DNA from: an uncultured Actinomycetes bacterium
GTDB taxonomy: Bacteria; Actinomycetota; Actinomycetes; Nanopelagicales; Nanopelagicaceae
Assembly: GCA_903865885.1 (NCBI GenBank)
Contig: CAIPLJ010000071.1
Span: forward strand, 1-33,085
Reading direction: 5' to 3'
Length of the DNA stretch: 33,085 bases
The translations under genes were made by a program, and so were the position numbers. Below the pieces are notes generated by a model. The model was not told the DNA's origin, searched no databases, and was given only the letters and a program-made list of their open reading frames with translations. Shown piece after piece: positions 15,032-23,991 of this stretch. How positions within the stretch are numbered: the stretch's first letter is position 1; each line of letters begins with the position of its first letter.

Positions 15032-15888
15032 GTTCTTCGCACGCAGTCAAAATGCGGATTGCTCCTTGGGCTCTTCTCTCAGTGTCAGCAGCTTGGGGAA
15101 TGGCCTTTGTTGTGATGAAGGATGCAATCGAGCGACAGAGCGTCAATAACTTTCTCTTTACTCGCTTCTCTCTGGCAGTAATTGTCATGGTGGCTCTCAA
15201 ACCTCAGGTACTAAAACAATTAAACCGAGGGCTCATTCTGCGCGCTGGCTCTGCTGGAATTTTTCTAGGACTCGGTTATATCTTCCAAACATTTGGATTG
15301 GCGCGAACAGGTGCCGCCATTGCTGGTTTTGTTACCGGTCTCTACGTTGTCTTTACGCCGCTGCTTGCATACTTCTTTCTCAAAGAGCGCCTCACCAAAT
15401 TGATTTGGGCCTGCGTATTGCTTGCAACGATCGGCCTTGGCTTGCTTTCCATTCATGGCTTCTCCGTTGGAATTGGAGAGATGCTTGTACTTGCAAGTGC
15501 TTTCTTCTTCGGCGCACACATCATCGCCTTAGGAAAATGGTCTTCAGGCCGCGATGCATATGCGATGACAGTGGTGCAGCTTGCAATGTGCGCGCTCTTA
15601 TCAGGAATTGCATCAATACCTGGTGGCTATTCAGCTCCCCCTGATTCTGGCGTCTGGGCAGTTGTCATCTTCACTGCGGTAATCTGCACAGCGATTGCAT
15701 TCGTTGTACAAACGTGGTCTCAGGCTCATATGACTACGTCGAAGGTAGCTGTCATCCTTACAATGGAAGTCGTCTTTGCTGCGATCTTCGCAATCATCTT
15801 TGGTGGTGAACACTTGACCCTGCAGGCTACTCTTGGAGGACTTATGGTGCTCACAGCTATGTTCATCATTGTTCTCAAGGAGAATTAA
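15028..15888 (+). CDS. EamA/DMT-superfamily transporter
   Basis: A 286-residue membrane protein with about ten transmembrane helices in two EamA repeats. The first repeat includes WGMAFVVMKDAI and FFLKERLTKL, the second ends with VVFAAIFAIIFGGEHLTLQATLGGLMVL. Members export or import amino acids, nucleosides or other metabolites, and the substrate cannot be read from sequence. It is coupled to nfo by ATGA and sits 3 nt before the threonine aldolase gene, which hints at an amino acid link (weak inference). It is not a close copy of the second EamA protein at 21351. Confidence 0.85.
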   Translation: MSSSHAVKMRIAPWALLSVSAAWGMAFVVMKDAIERQSVNNFLFTRFSLAVIVMVALKPQVLKQLNRGLILRAGSAGIFLGLGYIFQTFGLARTGAAIAGFVTGLYVVFTPLLAYFFLKERLTKLIWACVLLATIGLGLLSIHGFSVGIGEMLVLASAFFFGAHIIALGKWSSGRDAYAMTVVQLAMCALLSGIASIPGGYSAPPDSGVWAVVIFTAVICTAIAFVVQTWSQAHMTTSKVAVILTMEVVFAAIFAIIFGGEHLTLQATLGGLMVLTAMFIIVLKEN

Positions 15889-15891
15889 GCA

Positions 15892-16929
15892 ATGGCAATA
15901 GACCTTCGCTCAGATACCGTCACTAAACCCAGCGCTGCAATGCGACATGCGATGGCCTCTGCTGAAGTCGGCGATGATGTCTATGGGGACGATCCCACTG
16001 TTAACTCACTTGAAGAACGCGTTGCTGCAATGTTTGGCCACGAGGCCGGACTCTTTGCACCTACTGGTTCACTGGCTAATCAATTAGCTATCCGCACTTT
16101 AGTTAAACCAGGTGAAGAACTTCTCGTTGAAACCCGCGGACATATCGTTCGCGCAGAACTGGGAGCCGCTGCTGCATTTAGCGGAATCACCACTCGTACA
16201 TGGCCATCTGTTGATGGGCTCTTAAAAGCAGAAGATCCACTAGCGATCGCCCATGAAAATGCCGGTCCTTACTTGGTGTCAACAAAAGCAATTGCTGTCG
16301 AAAATACTCACAACTTTGGTGGCGGAACAGTGCAGCCAATTGAGGAAATTGCAAAACTTTCATCTGCAGCTCGCGCCCGAGGAATCGCAATGCATCTCGA
16401 TGGTGCTCGAATCTGGAATGCACACGTGGCATCTGGTGTCTCATTTACTGAATATGGAAAGCACTTCGACACCATCAGCGTCTGTCTTTCAAAGGGCCTT
16501 GGTGCGCCAATCGGATCTGTGATGATATCTAGCAAAGAGCGCGTGGCCGATGCTCGCATTTGGCGCAAACGATATGGCGCAGGTATGCGACAGGTCGGAA
16601 TCATCGCAGCTGCTGCGCATTACGCACTGGATCACAATATTGCCCGCCTTGCTGAAGATCACGCGCGTGCCAAAAAAATTGCTGTGGCACTTGCTGCCTT
16701 GGACTCATCACTGATTGATCCAGCGAAGGTGCATACAAATATTGTTGGGCTCGAGCTGTCAAAGATTGGTATCACCGCATCCGAACTGACATCTCGCTGC
16801 AAAGAAACCGGTCTATGGATTAGTGCGTTAGGTCCACATTACGCACGCCTTGTAACGCATTTAGATTTCGATGATGCTCAATGCGATGAAGCAATAAATA
16901 TTTTAAAGCGCACCCTCGTGGTGAAGTAA
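15892..16929 (+). CDS. ltaE: Low-specificity L-threonine aldolase
   Basis: A 345-residue PLP-dependent enzyme of fold type I that cleaves threonine or allo-threonine to glycine and acetaldehyde. Motifs are IDLRSDTVTKPS at the N-terminus, YGDDPTVNSLE, APTGSLANQLA, VENTHNFGGGTV, HLDGARIWNA and the PLP lysine in CLSKGLGAPIGS, followed by RKRYGAGMRQVG. The start has GGAG in the 3' end of the transporter gene, about 9 nt upstream. Its last 27 nt overlap the end of the convergent ogt gene. It would supply glycine and one-carbon units. Confidence 0.92.
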   Translation: MAIDLRSDTVTKPSAAMRHAMASAEVGDDVYGDDPTVNSLEERVAAMFGHEAGLFAPTGSLANQLAIRTLVKPGEELLVETRGHIVRAELGAAAAFSGITTRTWPSVDGLLKAEDPLAIAHENAGPYLVSTKAIAVENTHNFGGGTVQPIEEIAKLSSAARARGIAMHLDGARIWNAHVASGVSFTEYGKHFDTISVCLSKGLGAPIGSVMISSKERVADARIWRKRYGAGMRQVGIIAAAAHYALDHNIARLAEDHARAKKIAVALAALDSSLIDPAKVHTNIVGLELSKIGITASELTSRCKETGLWISALGPHYARLVTHLDFDDAQCDEAINILKRTLVVK

Positions 16930-17397
16930 CCACTCTTTTCTATTTAGCCCATACGCATAATTTCCAAGAGCGCCGCCAGTCTTAACGATGCGGTGGCATG
17001 GCACTACAAGAACTATTGCATTCTTTGCGCACGCACTTCCAGCAGCGCGAACTGCGGCAGGACTTCCTGCGCGATCTGCTAATTCACCATATGAAATCAC
17101 GGAGCCAGGTTTTATCTTTTTCATCGCCTTCCAGGCTGCTTGAGAAAAGTGTGCTCCAGGTTGTCGGACTTGAATGGCATTGATTGCCGAGATATCGCCA
17201 TCAAAGTAGTCGATGATGAGATCTGAAATGACAGGAATCTTTGATACAGATTTAATTTCGCGCTCTGAATCCTCGGCGCTCAAACTCTCTTTCAGCGCTT
17301 TGAGAGTTGAGAGATTTGCTCCGAGGAGGATGTGTTCATCAGCAATCAGATTGAGATTACCGATTGGTGTTGAAATGCTGGTTAAAAGCAAGGTCAC
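16903..17397 (-). CDS. ogt: Methylated-DNA–protein-cysteine methyltransferase
   Basis: A 164-residue suicide repair protein that removes alkyl groups from O6-alkylguanine. The active-site VVPCHRI (Cys134), the DNA-binding recognition segment SPAAVRAAGSACAKN, and the C-terminal YGLNRKEWLLHHEG are typical of Ogt/MGMT. Serine replaces the more usual arginine-rich stretch in parts of the N-terminal domain, which is poorly conserved in the family. The frame stays open upstream to 17451, inside the DAHP synthase gene; GTG at 17397, 10 nt after that gene's stop, is chosen instead. A TTG at 17391 is also possible. It is probably co-transcribed with DAHP synthase. Confidence 0.87.
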   Translation of the reverse strand: MTLLLTSISTPIGNLNLIADEHILLGANLSTLKALKESLSAEDSEREIKSVSKIPVISDLIIDYFDGDISAINAIQVRQPGAHFSQAAWKAMKKIKPGSVISYGELADRAGSPAAVRAAGSACAKNAIVLVVPCHRIVKTGGALGNYAYGLNRKEWLLHHEGAL

Positions 17398-17407
17398 GCT
17401 AACTAAG

Positions 17408-18763
17408 TTAGCGGTCGCGCAACATTTCAGCAACCAAAAATGAGAGCTCAAGTGACTGAGAATGATTCAAGCGTGGGTCACAGGCTGTCTCATAGCGTGA
17501 TTCAAGATCTTTTTCAGATACCTGATTGCCTCCACCAAGACACTCAGTGACATCATCGCCAGTGAGCTCAATATGGATTCCACCAGGATGAGTTCCAAGT
17601 TTCTTATGGACTTCGAAGAACCCGCGAACTTCATCAAGCACATCTTCGAAGTTACGTGTCTTATAGCCATTCTTGGATTCGAAGGTATTGCCATGCATCG
17701 GATCGCAGACCCAAAGGACCTGTGCTCCGCTCTTAGTAACGCCTTCAACTAGAGCAGGAAGTGCTTGGCGAACAGTGCCTGCACCCATGCGAGTAATAAA
17801 TGTAATGCGACCTGGTTCGTTGTCGGGGTTGAGCTTTGCAATCAGTGCAAGCGCATCTGCAACAGTCGACTTAGGTCCAAGTTTGATACCAATGGGATTG
17901 CGCACCTTGGATGCGAAGTCAACGTGTGCACCATCGAGCTGACGTGTGCGTTCGCCGATCCAGATGAAGTGGCCAGATACATCGTATGGAAGTTGTGTAC
18001 GTGAATCGATACGAGTCAGGGCCTTCTCGTATTCAATGATCAACGCTTCATGGCTTGCATAGAAATCAACTGCCTTAAATTGTTCTGGGTCAACACCTGC
18101 AGACTTCATAAATGCCAGCGCACGGCCAACTTCATTTGCCATCTGTTCGTACTTCTCGCCAAATGTTGAATCGCGGATAAATCCCTTATTCCATTCGTGC
18201 ACCTGGCGAAGATCTGCAAAACCACCACGAGTAAATGCGCGAACTAAGTTCAGGGTTGCAGCTGATGTGTTGTAGACGCGAACAAGTCGGTTGGGATCTG
18301 GAGTACGCGCTGCCTCCGTGAATTCAATATCGTTGACAGCATCTCCACGGTAGGCAGGAAGTGTTACATCACCGCGAGTTTCAAGATCATTTGAACGTGG
18401 CTTGGCGAATTGACCAGCCATGCGGCCAACTTTGATGACAGGCAAGCTCGAGTAGTACTGCAAAACAGCTGCCATCTGCAAGATTGTCTTGATGCGGTTT
18501 CGAATTGAATCAGCAGTTGCTGCTGTGAATGTTTCAGCGCAATCCCCACCTTGTAACCAGAATGCTCGACCCGCTGCAGCTTCTGCAATCTTTGCTTTGA
18601 GATCATCGCACTCGCCAGCAAAGACAAGTGGAGGAAGTGCACGAAGATCTGCAACAGCTTTCTTCATCTGCTCACCGTTTGGACCACCAGGCCAATTAGG
18701 TTGCTGGGCAGCAACGAGTGATTCGTCGAAGAGCGAATCCAGCTGCGAGTTAGAAGTATTCAT
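17408..18763 (-). CDS. aroG: 3-deoxy-7-phosphoheptulonate synthase, class II
   Basis: A 451-residue enzyme condensing phosphoenolpyruvate with erythrose 4-phosphate in the first step of aromatic amino acid synthesis. Class II marks are QQPNWPGG near the N-terminus, LVFAGECDDL, AFWLQGGDCAETF, KVGRMAGQFAKPRS, HFIWIGERTRQLDGAHV, RNPIGIKLGP, LWVCDPMHGNT and the C-terminal GIHIELTGDDVTECLGG and DPRLNHSQSLEL segments with metal ligands. This is the plant/actinobacterial type, not the E. coli type. The second of two in-frame ATGs (18763) is chosen because TACTCT lies 7 nt upstream, matching the leaderless spacing of other genes here; 18769 is the alternative. Confidence 0.94.
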   Translation of the reverse strand: MNTSNSQLDSLFDESLVAAQQPNWPGGPNGEQMKKAVADLRALPPLVFAGECDDLKAKIAEAAAGRAFWLQGGDCAETFTAATADSIRNRIKTILQMAAVLQYYSSLPVIKVGRMAGQFAKPRSNDLETRGDVTLPAYRGDAVNDIEFTEAARTPDPNRLVRVYNTSAATLNLVRAFTRGGFADLRQVHEWNKGFIRDSTFGEKYEQMANEVGRALAFMKSAGVDPEQFKAVDFYASHEALIIEYEKALTRIDSRTQLPYDVSGHFIWIGERTRQLDGAHVDFASKVRNPIGIKLGPKSTVADALALIAKLNPDNEPGRITFITRMGAGTVRQALPALVEGVTKSGAQVLWVCDPMHGNTFESKNGYKTRNFEDVLDEVRGFFEVHKKLGTHPGGIHIELTGDDVTECLGGGNQVSEKDLESRYETACDPRLNHSQSLELSFLVAEMLRDR

Positions 18764-18770
18764 GGTCATA

Positions 18771-18776
18771 AGAGTA
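18771..18776 (-). promoter_or_regulatory. -10 element of leaderless DAHP synthase gene
   Basis: On the reverse strand TACTCT is followed by 7 nt and then ATG (18763). There is no ribosome site. It lies in the 42-nt gap after the phosphofructokinase gene. Confidence 0.45.
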
Positions 18777-18805
18777 GAGAGTTCAGTAGCAATCTCGGAG
18801 GGAGA

Positions 18806-19831
18806 TTATCCAAAGAACGAAGTGATCTCCTCGTATCGCTCGATGGGAACAGTTTTGAGAACATCAGTCGCTGATGCCAATGGCACGCGCGCAATCTTTG
18901 TGCCGTGAAGGGCCATCATCTTGCCGAAGTCACCATCGTGTACGGCTGTGATTGCCTCTAGTCCGAAACGTGAGCTAAGAACTCGGTCAAATGCTGAAGG
19001 TGTTCCACCGCGTTGGATATGTCCGAGGACAGTGCAACGTGTCTGGTAACCAGTACGTGTCTCGATCTCTGCAGCGAGCCAATCGCCAATACCTGAAAGT
19101 TGAACGTGGCCAAATGCATCAAGTGGCTGATCTTTAACAATCATGTCGCCATCTTGAGGAATGGCACCTTCGGCAATAACGATGATCGGAGCAGTTCCTG
19201 TTTCAAAGCGAGACTTTACGTAGTCGCATACCTTTTCGACTGAAAACTTAACTTCTGGAATCAAGATGCATGCTGCATCGCCTGCGATACCTGAGTGCAG
19301 CGCAATCCAGCCTGCGTGACGACCCATAACCTCAACGATGAGTGGACGGTGGTGTGATTCAGCTGTTGTATGAAGGCGATCGATTGCCTCCATAGCAATG
19401 TTGACTGAAGTATCAAAGCCAAATGTGAAATCTGTGTTGTTGAGGTCGTTATCGATTGTCTTTGGAACTCCGATGACCTTGACGCCCAAAGCATCGAGCT
19501 TTGTTGCAACGCCGAGTGTGTCTTCACCACCGATGGCAATGAGAACATCGATTCCTTGATCTGCAAGATTCTGCTTGATGCGCTCGACGCCGTTTTCAAT
19601 TTTAAATGGGTTGGTACGTGATGAACCGAGAATGGTTCCGCCCTTTGCAAGGATTGGCTTTACCGTTGCAAGATCTAAAGGCATGGTCAGAGCTTCGAGT
19701 GGGCCTTTCCAGCCATCACGGAAGCCGACAAATTCGTAGCCGTAATCTTTGATTCCCTTTGTAACTACTCCGCGAATAACACCGTTGAGTCCAGGGCAGT
19801 CTCCGCCACCTGTAAGAATTCCAATACGCAT
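18806..19831 (-). CDS. pfkA: 6-phosphofructokinase, PPi-type residues
   Basis: A 341-residue PfkA-family enzyme of glycolysis. Key segments are GILTGGGDCPGLNG, the phosphoryl-donor site GGEDT (101-105), PKTIDND (123-129) with the catalytic base Asp127, MGRHAGW and GHIQRGGTPSAFDR. At the two positions that separate donors it has Asp104 and Lys124, the pair found in pyrophosphate-dependent enzymes; ATP enzymes such as E. coli PfkA have Gly at both. Pyrophosphate use is therefore predicted. The start has GGAG about 7 nt upstream. A TTGACC box on the reverse strand near 19890 could be its -35, overlapping the promoter of the divergent xylulokinase gene. Confidence 0.92.
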   Translation of the reverse strand: MRIGILTGGGDCPGLNGVIRGVVTKGIKDYGYEFVGFRDGWKGPLEALTMPLDLATVKPILAKGGTILGSSRTNPFKIENGVERIKQNLADQGIDVLIAIGGEDTLGVATKLDALGVKVIGVPKTIDNDLNNTDFTFGFDTSVNIAMEAIDRLHTTAESHHRPLIVEVMGRHAGWIALHSGIAGDAACILIPEVKFSVEKVCDYVKSRFETGTAPIIVIAEGAIPQDGDMIVKDQPLDAFGHVQLSGIGDWLAAEIETRTGYQTRCTVLGHIQRGGTPSAFDRVLSSRFGLEAITAVHDGDFGKMMALHGTKIARVPLASATDVLKTVPIERYEEITSFFG

Positions 19832-19906
19832 TGCAACGCTCCAAAATAAAGTGAGATTTGGCTAACTAATTAAGCCGCATTGTGGTCAACACTGACTGGC
19901 ACAGTC

Positions 19907-19912
19907 TAGCCT
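19907..19912 (+). promoter_or_regulatory. -10 element of leaderless xylulokinase gene
   Basis: TAGCCT ends 6 nt before the ATG at 19919. TGGTCA at 19883-19888 could be a -35 with an 18-nt spacer. No ribosome site is present. Confidence 0.5.
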
Positions 19913-19918
19913 TTCGTC

Positions 19919-21343
19919 ATGGCAAAGACCGACCACTCAGCTGGCCCATTGGTTGCAGGCGTAGATTCTTCGACGCAATCTGTAAAAGTAGTGATTCGAA
20001 ATGCCGATACTGGTGAGTTAATCCGACAAGGACGCGCATCTCACCCCGAAGGAACTGAAGTCGATCCAGCCCACTGGGAGAGCGCACTTGAAAAAGCTTT
20101 TGCTGATGCAGGCGGCCTCGATGGCGTCGCAGCTCTTTCGATCGGTGGCCAGCAACATGGAATGGTTGTACTTGATAAAGATGGCGAAGTAATTCGCCCA
20201 GCACTCTTATGGAATGACACTCGTTCTGCACAATCTGCACGCGATCTCAATTCAGAAATGGGCGGCGATAAAGAAGCTGCAAAGAAAGTTGGCTCTGTCC
20301 TTGTTGCATCTTTTACTGCCACTAAACTTCGATGGCTTGCAGATAATGAGAAAGCAAATGCCGAAAAAGTAGCTGCAGTTGCGCTCCCCCATGATTGGTT
20401 GTCATGGCGCCTTCAAGGTGGAAAAGATTTTGCAAAGCTATTTACCGATCGTTCAGATGCATCAGGTACTGGTTACTTTGATTCTGTTACTTCGACATAT
20501 CGCGACGATTTATTGAAATCAGCTTTGCGCACAGATCGCACAATCATTACTCCTCGCATCGTTTCTCCAGCTGCTTTCGGTGGCGAAACGCTTTCAGGGA
20601 TTCCCATCGCAGCAGGTGCTGGCGATAACGCGGGCGCAGCGCTCGGGGTGCAAGCTCAAGCAGGCGATGTCGTGGTCTCGCTCGGTACAAGTGGAACAGC
20701 TTTCGCGGTATCAGATACTCCAACACATGATCCCAGTGGAGCTGTTGCAGGTTTTGCCGATGCAACAGGAAGGTTTCTTCCACTTGTCTGCACACTCAAC
20801 GCCGCACGCATCCTTGATGCAGCAACTCGCATCTTAGGTAAGACCCATGATGAAGTGGGAGCGCTTGCACTCACCGCGAAAGCTGGAGCCAATGGACTTT
20901 CAATGCTTCCTTACTTCGAAGGCGAACGCACACCAAATCGCCCGGATGCAACGGGAGTATTTGCAGGCATGAATCTTGCAAACTCAAATCCTGCCGATAT
21001 TGCACGTGCGATGATCGAAGGAATGCTCTGCGGACTTGTAGATGCAGTTGATGCTCTTGAAAAATTGGGTGTCTCTATCAATCGCGTGTTACTCATCGGT
21101 GGCGCTGCAAAGAATCCTGCTATTGCAACGATTGCATCATCACTATTTGGTCGAGAAGTTCTTCTGCCACAACCTGGTGAATACGTTGCAGATGGCGCTG
21201 CACGACAAGCTGCGTGGGCGTTAAGTGGCGGAGAAAATCCCCCACTCTGGAATCTCGGCGCAGTCACTTCCGCACAAGCTACACATACCCCCGATGTCGT
21301 TGCGCGTTATCGCGAACTCCGCGACAAGACAGAGACATGGTAA
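19919..21343 (+). CDS. xylB: Xylulokinase (FGGY-family sugar kinase)
   Basis: A 474-residue carbohydrate kinase. The N-terminal [15 protein letters not shown] is the first ATPase segment of the FGGY fold. [14 protein letters not shown] and [11 protein letters not shown] are strong xylulokinase marks, as are the [12 protein letters not shown] phosphate loop, [13 protein letters not shown] and the C-terminal ATP-binding [12 protein letters not shown]. It phosphorylates D-xylulose to D-xylulose 5-phosphate for the pentose phosphate pathway. No xylose isomerase or sugar transporter is nearby, so the sugar source is unknown. The gene is leaderless by its -10 spacing and is followed 7 nt later by a DMT transporter gene. 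Confidence 0.92.
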   Translation: MAKTDHSAGPLVAGVDSSTQSVKVVIRNADTGELIRQGRASHPEGTEVDPAHWESALEKAFADAGGLDGVAALSIGGQQHGMVVLDKDGEVIRPALLWNDTRSAQSARDLNSEMGGDKEAAKKVGSVLVASFTATKLRWLADNEKANAEKVAAVALPHDWLSWRLQGGKDFAKLFTDRSDASGTGYFDSVTSTYRDDLLKSALRTDRTIITPRIVSPAAFGGETLSGIPIAAGAGDNAGAALGVQAQAGDVVVSLGTSGTAFAVSDTPTHDPSGAVAGFADATGRFLPLVCTLNAARILDAATRILGKTHDEVGALALTAKAGANGLSMLPYFEGERTPNRPDATGVFAGMNLANSNPADIARAMIEGMLCGLVDAVDALEKLGVSINRVLLIGGAAKNPAIATIASSLFGREVLLPQPGEYVADGAARQAAWALSGGENPPLWNLGAVTSAQATHTPDVVARYRELRDKTETW

Positions 21344-21350
21344 GGAATTA

Positions 21351-22238
21351 ATGTCACGTCGCGGATGGTTTCTCTTTATTCTCGTTGGCTTCTTATGGGG
21401 TGTTCCGTACCTCTTTATCAAAGTCGCAGTTAACCAAGATCACGGCTTTACCCCAGCCGTAGTTGTCTGCCTACGTACTGCAATCGGAGCGGCAATTCTT
21501 ATTCCACTAGCGATTAAACAGGGCCAACTAGGTGCTGCGCTTCGCGGTGCCAAATATGTCTTCTTCTATGCACTTCTTGAAATGATCGGACCATGGATTC
21601 TTATCGGCACCGCAGAACAGAAGATTCCATCAGGACTTGCAGGCCTTCTCGTTGCGTCGGTTCCTATTTGGGCAACAATCTTTGCATCAATGCGTGGAGA
21701 TAAAACAGTCTGGCAAAAGAAGAGGCTGATGGGAATCATTGTTGGTTTTATCGGTTTAGTAGCTGTGGTCGGAATCGAAAGTATTACGGGATCTGCCGAT
21801 CCTCTTTCAATCTTTATGGTCTTACTTGCCTCAATTGGTTATTCATATGCCGTCATGATGGTGCAAGGCGCTCTCCCAGGTGTCAGTGGAATTGCAATTA
21901 ATGCAGTTGCCATGGCAATGGCTGCGATCTTCTATCTTCCTTGGGCAATAGTGCAGTGGCCGACACATGCAATCTCAGCTGGCGCAATCAGAGCAGTCGT
22001 AGGACTTGGAGTACTTTCTACCGGCGCAGCTTTCGTTGCCTTCTTTACTTTGGCGACCATCATTGGTGTAGCGCGCGGCTCACTTGTGACTTATCTGAAC
22101 ACTGCCTGTGCCGTTCTGTTAGGTGTAATTATTCTTAAGGAACCACTCACTGTGGGAATCATTCTCGGTCTTCCCCTTGTATTGATTGGTTCTTACTTCG
22201 CGAGCCGCAAGCCTGAAAACGCATCAGTACAGTCATAA
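21351..22238 (+). CDS. EamA/DMT-superfamily transporter
   Basis: A 295-residue membrane protein with about ten transmembrane helices and two EamA repeats (GFLWGVPYLFIKVAV at the start, VLLGVIILKEPLTVGIILG near the end). The substrate is unknown. The frame is open upstream to 21225 inside xylB, but the ATG at 21351 has AAGGA about 5 nt upstream and gives the usual family N-terminus (MSRRGW then the first helix). It lies 7 nt after xylB, and its stop TAA falls within a possible -10 of uppP. Being in an operon with xylulokinase does not by itself prove sugar or nucleoside transport. Confidence 0.86.
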   Translation: MSRRGWFLFILVGFLWGVPYLFIKVAVNQDHGFTPAVVVCLRTAIGAAILIPLAIKQGQLGAALRGAKYVFFYALLEMIGPWILIGTAEQKIPSGLAGLLVASVPIWATIFASMRGDKTVWQKKRLMGIIVGFIGLVAVVGIESITGSADPLSIFMVLLASIGYSYAVMMVQGALPGVSGIAINAVAMAMAAIFYLPWAIVQWPTHAISAGAIRAVVGLGVLSTGAAFVAFFTLATIIGVARGSLVTYLNTACAVLLGVIILKEPLTVGIILGLPLVLIGSYFASRKPENASVQS

Positions 22239-22239
22239 T
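22234..22239 (+). promoter_or_regulatory. Possible -10 element of uppP
   Basis: CATAAT ends 6 nt before the ATG at 22246 and contains the TAA stop of the preceding transporter gene. The first base departs from TANNNT, so it is weaker than the others in this window; no ribosome site is seen before uppP. Confidence 0.35.
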
Positions 22240-22245
22240 TGCCTA

Positions 22246-23055
22246 ATGATTGAAGCTCTCTTCTTAGGTATTGTCCAAGGCCTCACTGAATTCTTACCGA
22301 TTTCATCAAGTGCCCATATTCGTATTGTCGGAGCATTTTTGCCCCATGCAAATGATCCAGGAGCAGCTTTCACTGCAATCACTCAAATCGGTACTGAGCT
22401 AGCTGTTCTTATCTACTTCCGCAAAGATATTCTGCAGATTCTTCGCTCGTGGTTTAAGCGCGATGGTTCTCCTGAAGCGCGCCTTGGAACGCTCATTATT
22501 ATCGGAACGCTCCCAATCATTGTTCTTGGCTACCTAGGACAGGATTACATCACCAACAATTTCCGCTCGCTCTGGCTCATTGCATCCACACTGATTATCT
22601 TCGGTCTGATCCTTGGTTTTGCAGATCGCATCGGTAAGAAAGAGAAAGATCTCTCAACGCTTAATGCGCGCGATGGAATTCTTTACGGTTTCGCCCAATC
22701 ACTGGCACTTATTCCTGGCGTATCCCGATCTGGTGCAACAATCGCACTGGGTCGCTTCCTCGGTTACAAGCGAGAAGCAGCACTTCGTTACTCATTCCTC
22801 TTAGCCCTACCTGCAGTCTTTGGCAGTGGTTTATACGAACTTAAAAAGGCTATGGGCGATTCGACAGTATCTGTCTACACAATGCCAGAGATTCTTGTAG
22901 CAACAGTTACTGCATTCGTCATTGGTTACGCGGTCATTGCCTGGTTGATGAAGTACATCTCAACGAAGAGCTTTACGCCCTTTGTTATCTATCGCGTAGC
23001 AGTTGGTTCTGCACTCCTTGTTGCACTTGCAACAGGGTGGATTAGCGCTCAGTAA
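22246..23055 (+). CDS. uppP: Undecaprenyl-diphosphatase (UppP/BacA)
   Basis: A 269-residue integral membrane phosphatase that recycles undecaprenyl diphosphate to the monophosphate lipid carrier for cell wall synthesis. It has about eight membrane helices and both family motifs: GLTEFLPISSSAH (with the catalytic glutamate region) and PGVSRSGATIALGRFLGY. The ATG at 22246 gives the normal N-terminus MIEALFLGIVQG; the upstream open frame lies inside the transporter gene. The 3' end overlaps the convergent era gene by 14 nt. Confidence 0.94.
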   Translation: MIEALFLGIVQGLTEFLPISSSAHIRIVGAFLPHANDPGAAFTAITQIGTELAVLIYFRKDILQILRSWFKRDGSPEARLGTLIIIGTLPIIVLGYLGQDYITNNFRSLWLIASTLIIFGLILGFADRIGKKEKDLSTLNARDGILYGFAQSLALIPGVSRSGATIALGRFLGYKREAALRYSFLLALPAVFGSGLYELKKAMGDSTVSVYTMPEILVATVTAFVIGYAVIAWLMKYISTKSFTPFVIYRVAVGSALLVALATGWISAQ

Positions 23056-23959
23056 ATCCAAGTCTTTCTAGAAGCTTCGGATCGCGCTGCCACTCTTTTG
23101 AAACCTTGACGTGAAGTCCAAGGAAGATACGTGCTCCGAGTTCGCGCTCAATATCTTTACGTGCACGCATGCCGATATCTTTCAAACGCTCGCCTTGATG
23201 ACCAAGCAAAATACCAGTCTGTGAATCTCGCTCGACGTGAATAGTTGCGTGGATATCGAAGAATGGACGACTACCCTTTTCTTCTCGCTCTGCCATCTCA
23301 TCGATTGTGACCATGATGGAGTGAGGAAGTTCTTCACGTGCATCGCGTAGCGCCGCTTCACGGATGAGCTCGCAGATGAGCGTTTCAATCTTCTGATCAC
23401 TCTTTACATCAGTTGGATAAAAAGCGGGTCCTACAGGCAAGTTATCGCCGATCAGCTTTTCCAGTAAATCAATCTGATCGTGAATAGCTGCTGAGATAGG
23501 AACGATTTCATCCCATGTAAATCCCTTAGCAAGGGCAGAAATTCCAAGTAAGCGATTGGCAAGGTTCTTCTTCGCCACTAAATCAGTCTTTGTGACTAGA
23601 GCAAACTTCTTTGCACGTGGATACTTTGCAATTTCTGCTGCTAAAAATTCATCACCAGCACCTGAAGTCTCATCAGCTGGCACACACATCATGACGATAT
23701 CGACTGAATCAAGGCTCTCGTTGACGACTGCATTGAGGCGATATCCCAAGAGTGTCTTTGGTTTATGAATTCCGGGAGTATCTACAAGAACAGCCTGATA
23801 TTCAGGGTTATTGACGATGCCGCGAATTGCATGGCGCGTAGTGTTGGGATGCGGAGATGTAATCGCAATCTTGCTACCGACTAGTGCATTGATGAGAGTT
23901 GATTTACCAGTGTTGGGGCGGCCGACAATAGCCACAAAGCCCGAACGGAAATCACTCAT
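23042..23959 (-). CDS. era: GTPase Era
   Basis: A 305-residue GTPase needed for 30S ribosome maturation. The G domain shows GRPNTGKST (13-21), the switch region TTRHAIRG, DTPGIHKPK and TKTD; the C-terminal KH RNA-binding domain shows GHQGERLKDIGMRARKDIE, typical of Era, which binds the 3' end of 16S rRNA. Length matches the family. It follows dprA after 32 nt. The GAGAAT 6 nt before the start is only a poor -10, so it may be transcribed from upstream. Confidence 0.94.
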   Translation of the reverse strand: MSDFRSGFVAIVGRPNTGKSTLINALVGSKIAITSPHPNTTRHAIRGIVNNPEYQAVLVDTPGIHKPKTLLGYRLNAVVNESLDSVDIVMMCVPADETSGAGDEFLAAEIAKYPRAKKFALVTKTDLVAKKNLANRLLGISALAKGFTWDEIVPISAAIHDQIDLLEKLIGDNLPVGPAFYPTDVKSDQKIETLICELIREAALRDAREELPHSIMVTIDEMAEREEKGSRPFFDIHATIHVERDSQTGILLGHQGERLKDIGMRARKDIERELGARIFLGLHVKVSKEWQRDPKLLERLGFTER

Positions 23960-23991
23960 AAACCCATTCTCTCATCACATTCGAGAAGTAC

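Noticed and set aside
18791-18807. Stem-loop AATCTC-GGAGG-GAGATT at the end of pfkA, a possible terminator
   Set aside because: The stem is only 6 bp with few GC pairs, overlaps the stop codon, and no T-tract follows on the reverse strand.
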